Origin: Siderastrea radians
Taxonomy: Eukaryota > Cnidaria > Anthozoa > Scleractinia > Rhizangiidae
Assembly: GCA_964017195.1 (NCBI GenBank)
Contig: OZ024895.1
Span: 17,408,034 to 17,472,033 of the forward strand
Reading direction: 5' to 3'
Length of the DNA: 64,000 bases
In this document: positions 60,142 to 64,000 of the stretch, one piece after another
How positions within the stretch are numbered: position 1 is the first letter of the stretch
Layout of the letters: each line of letters starts with the position of its first letter
Made by a program: the position numbers and the translations under genes
Notes under the pieces: generated by a model
The model's database searches: none
What the model was told of the DNA's origin: nothing
The model's input: only the letters and a program-made list of their open reading frames with translations

Positions 60142-60345
60142 GTGTTTGATCGGTCAGAAAATCTGCCAGTAATTACCCACCTGAATTGTGCTACCAATAA
60201 CATTACAGTCAGTGCCCTACAATATTTTCAGGAAGGAGTAAAGAAATATGGCCTTCCTGGTCGAGTAAGAGGTGACTGTGGAGTGGGGAATGTTGATGTA
60301 GCAAGGTTTATGATTTCAAATCATGGTAATCTACTTACCTCTCTT
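60142..60345 (+). pseudogene. Integrase-core fragment, right arm (inverted copy)
   Basis: Encodes THLNCATNNITVSALQYFQE, then KYGLPGRVRGDCGVGNVDVARFM, matching the left-arm fragment in opposite orientation. Here the acidic residue of GVEN is changed to Gly (GVGN). It is shorter than the left copy. Confidence 0.65.
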
Positions 60346-60396
60346 TCCGCCATCTTGATCTAGGATGCCACGTGACAATTTTTTGGCGTGAATTTA

Positions 60397-61409
60397 CAGT
60401 CAACGCGCTTCACGCATGAACGATCATGGAATGAAGATTGCATTCTTCACGTGCGCATTCCTTTCTTTAATTGGATGACCGTATTCTTGTAGACAGATTG
60501 AAAGATAACGATTTTTTTTCGATGAACGAAATTGATTCTTCGAAAGTTCACACGTAACATCAGAAATCGTCTACATGGCGCACTCGGAAGAAGTGCTAAT
60601 CAATTACTTTTGAAAGGGATGTCATCCGTTATCAAGGATGTTTACCTCCACAAGAAAATGGTTGAGTCGTCGCGTCGACTGAATAGTGTCGGACGATTTT
60701 ATGAACAGCTCCTTTTGGCACTCTCGTGTTCCGTGGAATATCTGACAACCCCAATCCAGCATTTTAAAGGTTAACGATTTAGTTCCTTGCATTAGAAGGG
60801 AAAGGTTCGTACTCGTTCCCGTTGCATTAGAAGGCAAAGGTTTACCAGGATCGTAAAAGCATCCAAGCGAATTTCTTGCCATTTGCAGTTAGGAAACCTA
60901 AACTTTCATGTTCCGATCATGTGCAAACCTATGTATACCGGCCGCAACACACCGCGGCGAAAATAAAATTGTGGCGGTTGTTGTTTATATTTTCTGCGGG
61001 TTTCCGATTAAGCCACGAAACCTCCAGCCAAAGAATAAGTTGCCTTGTTAAAATTAGAGACTCCTTTGGATTTTCTTTCTAAGGATTGCTGTTGTCGATT
61101 TTCTATTTACGGGTTATTTTTGTCGGCTTTATGTTCTCGCCATTTTTTGCCCCGGGCTTGAAAACAATAAAAATATCACGCGTGACATACCGGAAAACTG
61201 AGCTAAAAAAAGTAACTTTTCAGTTCTGTTCGGAAGGTTTGAATTATTATTACGATGTTACAAAAAAAATTTCGAATAACTAAAATAGTGTTTCGAATAT
61301 AGAATCCAAGTTTCAAAGAATCGCTAAATTTTTCGAAGAATGAAATCGAAGAATGAACTAATCGATGACTATTTGAAGTTGAACGTTCATACGTGAACCG
61401 CGTTGACTG
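60397..61409. mobile_element. TA-flanked inverted-end DNA element, copy 2
   Basis: About 90% alike by eye to the element at 54701-55740 and in the same orientation. It is flanked by TA (60395-60396 and 61410-61411). The other arm of the host foldback preserves the empty site (GAATTTAAGGCAACCC), so removing the element and one TA restores it exactly. Confidence 0.88.
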
Positions 61410-61749
61410 TAAGGCAACCCCAGTTTTAGTCATCCGATCCAGGTTTTGTTTATCCAATCAGATCCGATCCAGCCCTTAGCGAGTTCACTAGCGAGGAAAT
61501 GAAAACTCGCTAGCTAGCGAGTTCACTAGCGCTGACTAGCAAGAAAATAAAAACTTTCAAGTGAGAACTCGCTAGCTAGCGAGTTCGCTAACGAGAAAAT
61601 GAAAACTCGCTAGCGAAAACTGAAACTTTTCTAAAGAAACTCAACCATAGCTTTCCAGAACTCCAGAACTCGACCATACATTTCTAAAACTGACGACATC
61701 AATTTTGTGACTTCACCATACATTTCCAAAAGTGACCATACAATTTCTC

Positions 61750-62345
61750 TATTTTGATGATATTGGAAGCCGTTTGGACCGGCATTTACAAGTCGATAGG
61801 CTTTTGGCAGTGAAGGCTTGCCATACAATTGTTTGACAAAAAATTGAGAACCCGGATATACCTCGTTTTTTAACAACCCTGAAAAAGTCTTGCCAAAATC
61901 GTTCTACCCAAAATAAGTCAAGCTGAAAATTTCTCACCCAAAAAAGTCCCAGATAAGTCAAACTGAAAATTTCTCACCCCAAAAGCTCCAGATCGCCAAT
62001 TTCAAACCCAAAAAGGGCTTCTCACCTCCCCATCACTATACCTGAGTACCGCCCTTCTCCACACACACACATACATCTGACATCATAGATTTAACGGAAA
62101 TATACCTTATGCAAAATTTCTGCTCAATTTGCCAGTCAGCACCAAAAAGATGCTTGATCGGGTTGCAATACAAACATGTGCACCTGAAATGACAAGGTAG
62201 GTGATTATCAACAGGAGAAGTATAAATAGTTCAGAGGATTTCTGGTCTCTAACATGGACAATGCTTTGGGCCCGTCTATCCCCATGAACGTTGAAGAGGG
62301 ACTGGATTGTGTCTGTATGAAGAGCATTGGGGGATGGTCCGACCG
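61750..62345. other. Unassigned spacer
   Basis: No gene or element is recognised. It includes an AAAAGTC.CCAGAT-like pair of direct repeats (about 61935-61995, CAAACTGAAAATTTCTCACC twice) and a short (CA)n at 62060. Paralogy to the NLR-A upstream region resumes at about 62350. Confidence 0.4.
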
Positions 62346-62349
62346 ATAC

Positions 62350-64000
62350 CCATCACGTCTATAAGCAGACTGGCGAGCTTCTGGTGTTATTTGAAAGTTC
62401 TTTTCTATTAATTACTTCTTTATTATTACTATCGATATCCGCTCTCTGTTTTTAAACGTGTTTCAGAACTACGAATTTTCATTTTACTAACTATAATATT
62501 TAGTTGCTTCTCCTCGCTGTTGCACACTGTTACTCAGACGAGACTAGCTGGCAGTTTATAAACTGCCAAACTACAGGACTGAATAAAAAGATATTTTGGA
62601 AACAAAATTCGTGAGTCAGGCTACTCTGGAGACTGTCTGTTTCACCAGCGCCGTTGTTTAAATGTGCCTAGGATTCATGTTATTTTATTTTCAAGCATCA
62701 TGTGCTTACCTTTTTCAGATGGGATTTTATGTATTAATCAGTACAGTGCTTGCAAATCACTTTGCAGATAACAAAGATTCCTGAAACATAAACATCGAAC
62801 CCAGCATAAGTCAATTTCGAGGCTTGGATTGTAATTTAAACTACAACTCAAACACTTCACATGTGCAAGGGTTGCTAAAAGAACGATTTTAATGTTAGAA
62901 CACAATTTTTTTCTGCTGTTTGCCTCAAAAGATGTTTTTGTAATAAGTTACAAATCACGCCTGATGTTATTACCTGTAAGATTTATAATGCGCGAGCTGA
63001 ACTCGACCGACAACTAGACATGAAATTTCCTTTCATGAAAAGTTTTAAACCAGTTCGATCCATAGGTAAATTAAACCACAAAAAGCTAATGTTCACAAGA
63101 AGCAATTTTTGATGACCAGACTTCCGAGCTTCCTGTGTTCTTTGAAAGATTACTGCGTTTCTTTTATATTATTAATTTCGACTTCCGCGTTCGGTTTCAA
63201 GAACTGTGCGATGATTGCACATGACTAACTGTATTTATAACTTGCTTGAGTGATACTCAATAAGAAAAACAAGCGGCTTATGAACTGCCAAAATTAAGAA
63301 AGAAATTACAGCACTAAATACACAAAGAAATTACAGCACACAATACAAAGACGTCTTCAGAAAAGGGCTACTTTGTTAAAATATGGGTGTCTGCTTCTCT
63401 GTATGTCGATCGATCGACTGACTGTTCACGAACGCAATTGCTCAAATGCGTTTGCGTTTCAGATCATTTTATTTTCAAACATCGTGTGCTTACCTTTATT
63501 GGTTGGGAGTCGACATTATTGTGTGCAATGTTTGTAATTACTTCGCAGATAACAAGGATTCCTGAAACATAAACGTCGAAACGAACTTCAGTCACCTTCG
63601 CGTGTTCGTGTATTTGAAGACTACCACTGTTCACGCCGTAGAAACAAATTTCACGTGTACAAGTTAAAAGCATCTTAGAAATAATCAATTTTGCAATACC
63701 TTCGATATCATTCCGAAAACGGGTTTTCCTAATTTCTGTATTTTAGCGTGGTTCATCAAAGTGATCGCTCAAACGTGCTTACGTTTCATATTATTTTGAT
63801 TACAAGCGTGCATCTCGCTTACCTTAACTGCCGGGAAGTCTGAATATTTTCCTTGGAATCTAGATGACTTAGTGCCGTAGCCTCATTCAAACAACCCTAG
63901 AAAGACAACACTGAGGACCTGAAGAGGCCATAATTTCTGAAATATAAACATTGAAGGAAACACAAAGTTAACTTGATCGACTGTTCGTGCAGTGCAAGAA
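62350..64000 (-). other. Second copy of the NLR 5' exon region
   Basis: Aligns to 31690-33215. Three splice-bounded noncoding candidates are kept on the minus strand: 62710-62780, 63494-63561 and 63823-63936, matching 32062-32130, 32721-32790 and 33053-33148. This places the promoter of NLR-B beyond the right edge or within the last few hundred bases. Reading frames are not conserved. Confidence 0.55.

Larger units (their letters stand above)
59261..61749. mobile_element. Foldback element carrying two inverted integrase-like fragments
   Basis: Ends GAGAAATTGTATGGTC and its inverse GACCATACAATTTCTC are flanked by TA (59259-59260 and 61750-61751). The arms consist of ATGGTCGAGT-type and CGCTAGCGAG-type repeats, then GGATCTGATG, then a segment with GCCATCTTGATCTAG, then an integrase-like coding fragment in inverse orientation in each arm. 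The right arm is split by a 1013-bp TA-flanked element. Confidence 0.8.

Noticed and set aside
54701..61409. Two 1-kb direct repeats as LTRs of the gypsy element
   Set aside because: One copy lies inside the pol frame, not at its end. Both have 11-bp or longer inverted ends and TA target duplications, and the second has a restorable empty site unrelated to gypsy.

Overview
The window is animal genomic DNA, most likely from a stony coral or another anthozoan. The basis is intron-rich genes with canonical GT/AG splicing, a 532-residue NELF-A orthologue, two NACHT-LRR receptors of the expanded cnidarian type fused to DZIP3-like HEPN and purine-nucleoside-phosphorylase-type domains, and dense SINE, MITE, foldback and retrotransposon remnants. 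The species cannot be named from sequence alone. Gene models were assembled by hand from splice sites. Each of the three models closes in frame across all of its exons.

Layout. (1) 1171-17358, plus strand: a complete 10-exon NELFA gene (negative elongation factor subunit A), with a foldback in intron 3 and a larger one plus a SINE in intron 7. (2) 17359-19520: decayed tandem copies of the last NELFA exon and a 17-bp minisatellite of about 52 units that appears to have grown from one of them. (3) 21403-31112, minus strand: NLR-A, 10 coding exons, 1465 residues: HEPN, a coiled coil encoded by seven 63-nt mini-exons, NACHT, and 20 LRRs. (4) 37.8-45.8 kb: a second copy of the NELFA tail (now a pseudogene) and of the flank downstream of NLR-A, broken up by later insertions. 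(5) 45803-53336, minus strand: NLR-B, 5 coding exons, 1292 residues: HEPN, PNP-family nucleosidase-like domain, NACHT, 9 LRRs, acidic tail. (6) 53.4-62.3 kb: a block of transposable elements inside the 5' intron of NLR-B. (7) 62.35-64 kb: the second copy of the noncoding 5' exons, running off the window.

Main interpretation. Regions 2-3 and 4-7 are a direct tandem segmental duplication, offset about 22-24 kb before later insertions. It carried an NLR together with the tail of NELFA. The two receptors have since diverged in their middle module: NLR-A has an expanded coiled coil and no PNP domain, while NLR-B has a PNP domain and only one short remnant of the coiled-coil repeat. PNP-family domains in bacterial and eukaryotic immune proteins have been shown to act as ATP nucleosidases, and HEPN domains often act as RNases. 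NLR-B therefore looks like an intracellular immune sensor with two potential nucleotide- or RNA-destroying effectors. However, its PNP domain has Gly where the catalytic Asp is expected, and its P-loop has Ala for the first Gly, so it may be a decoy or a decaying copy.
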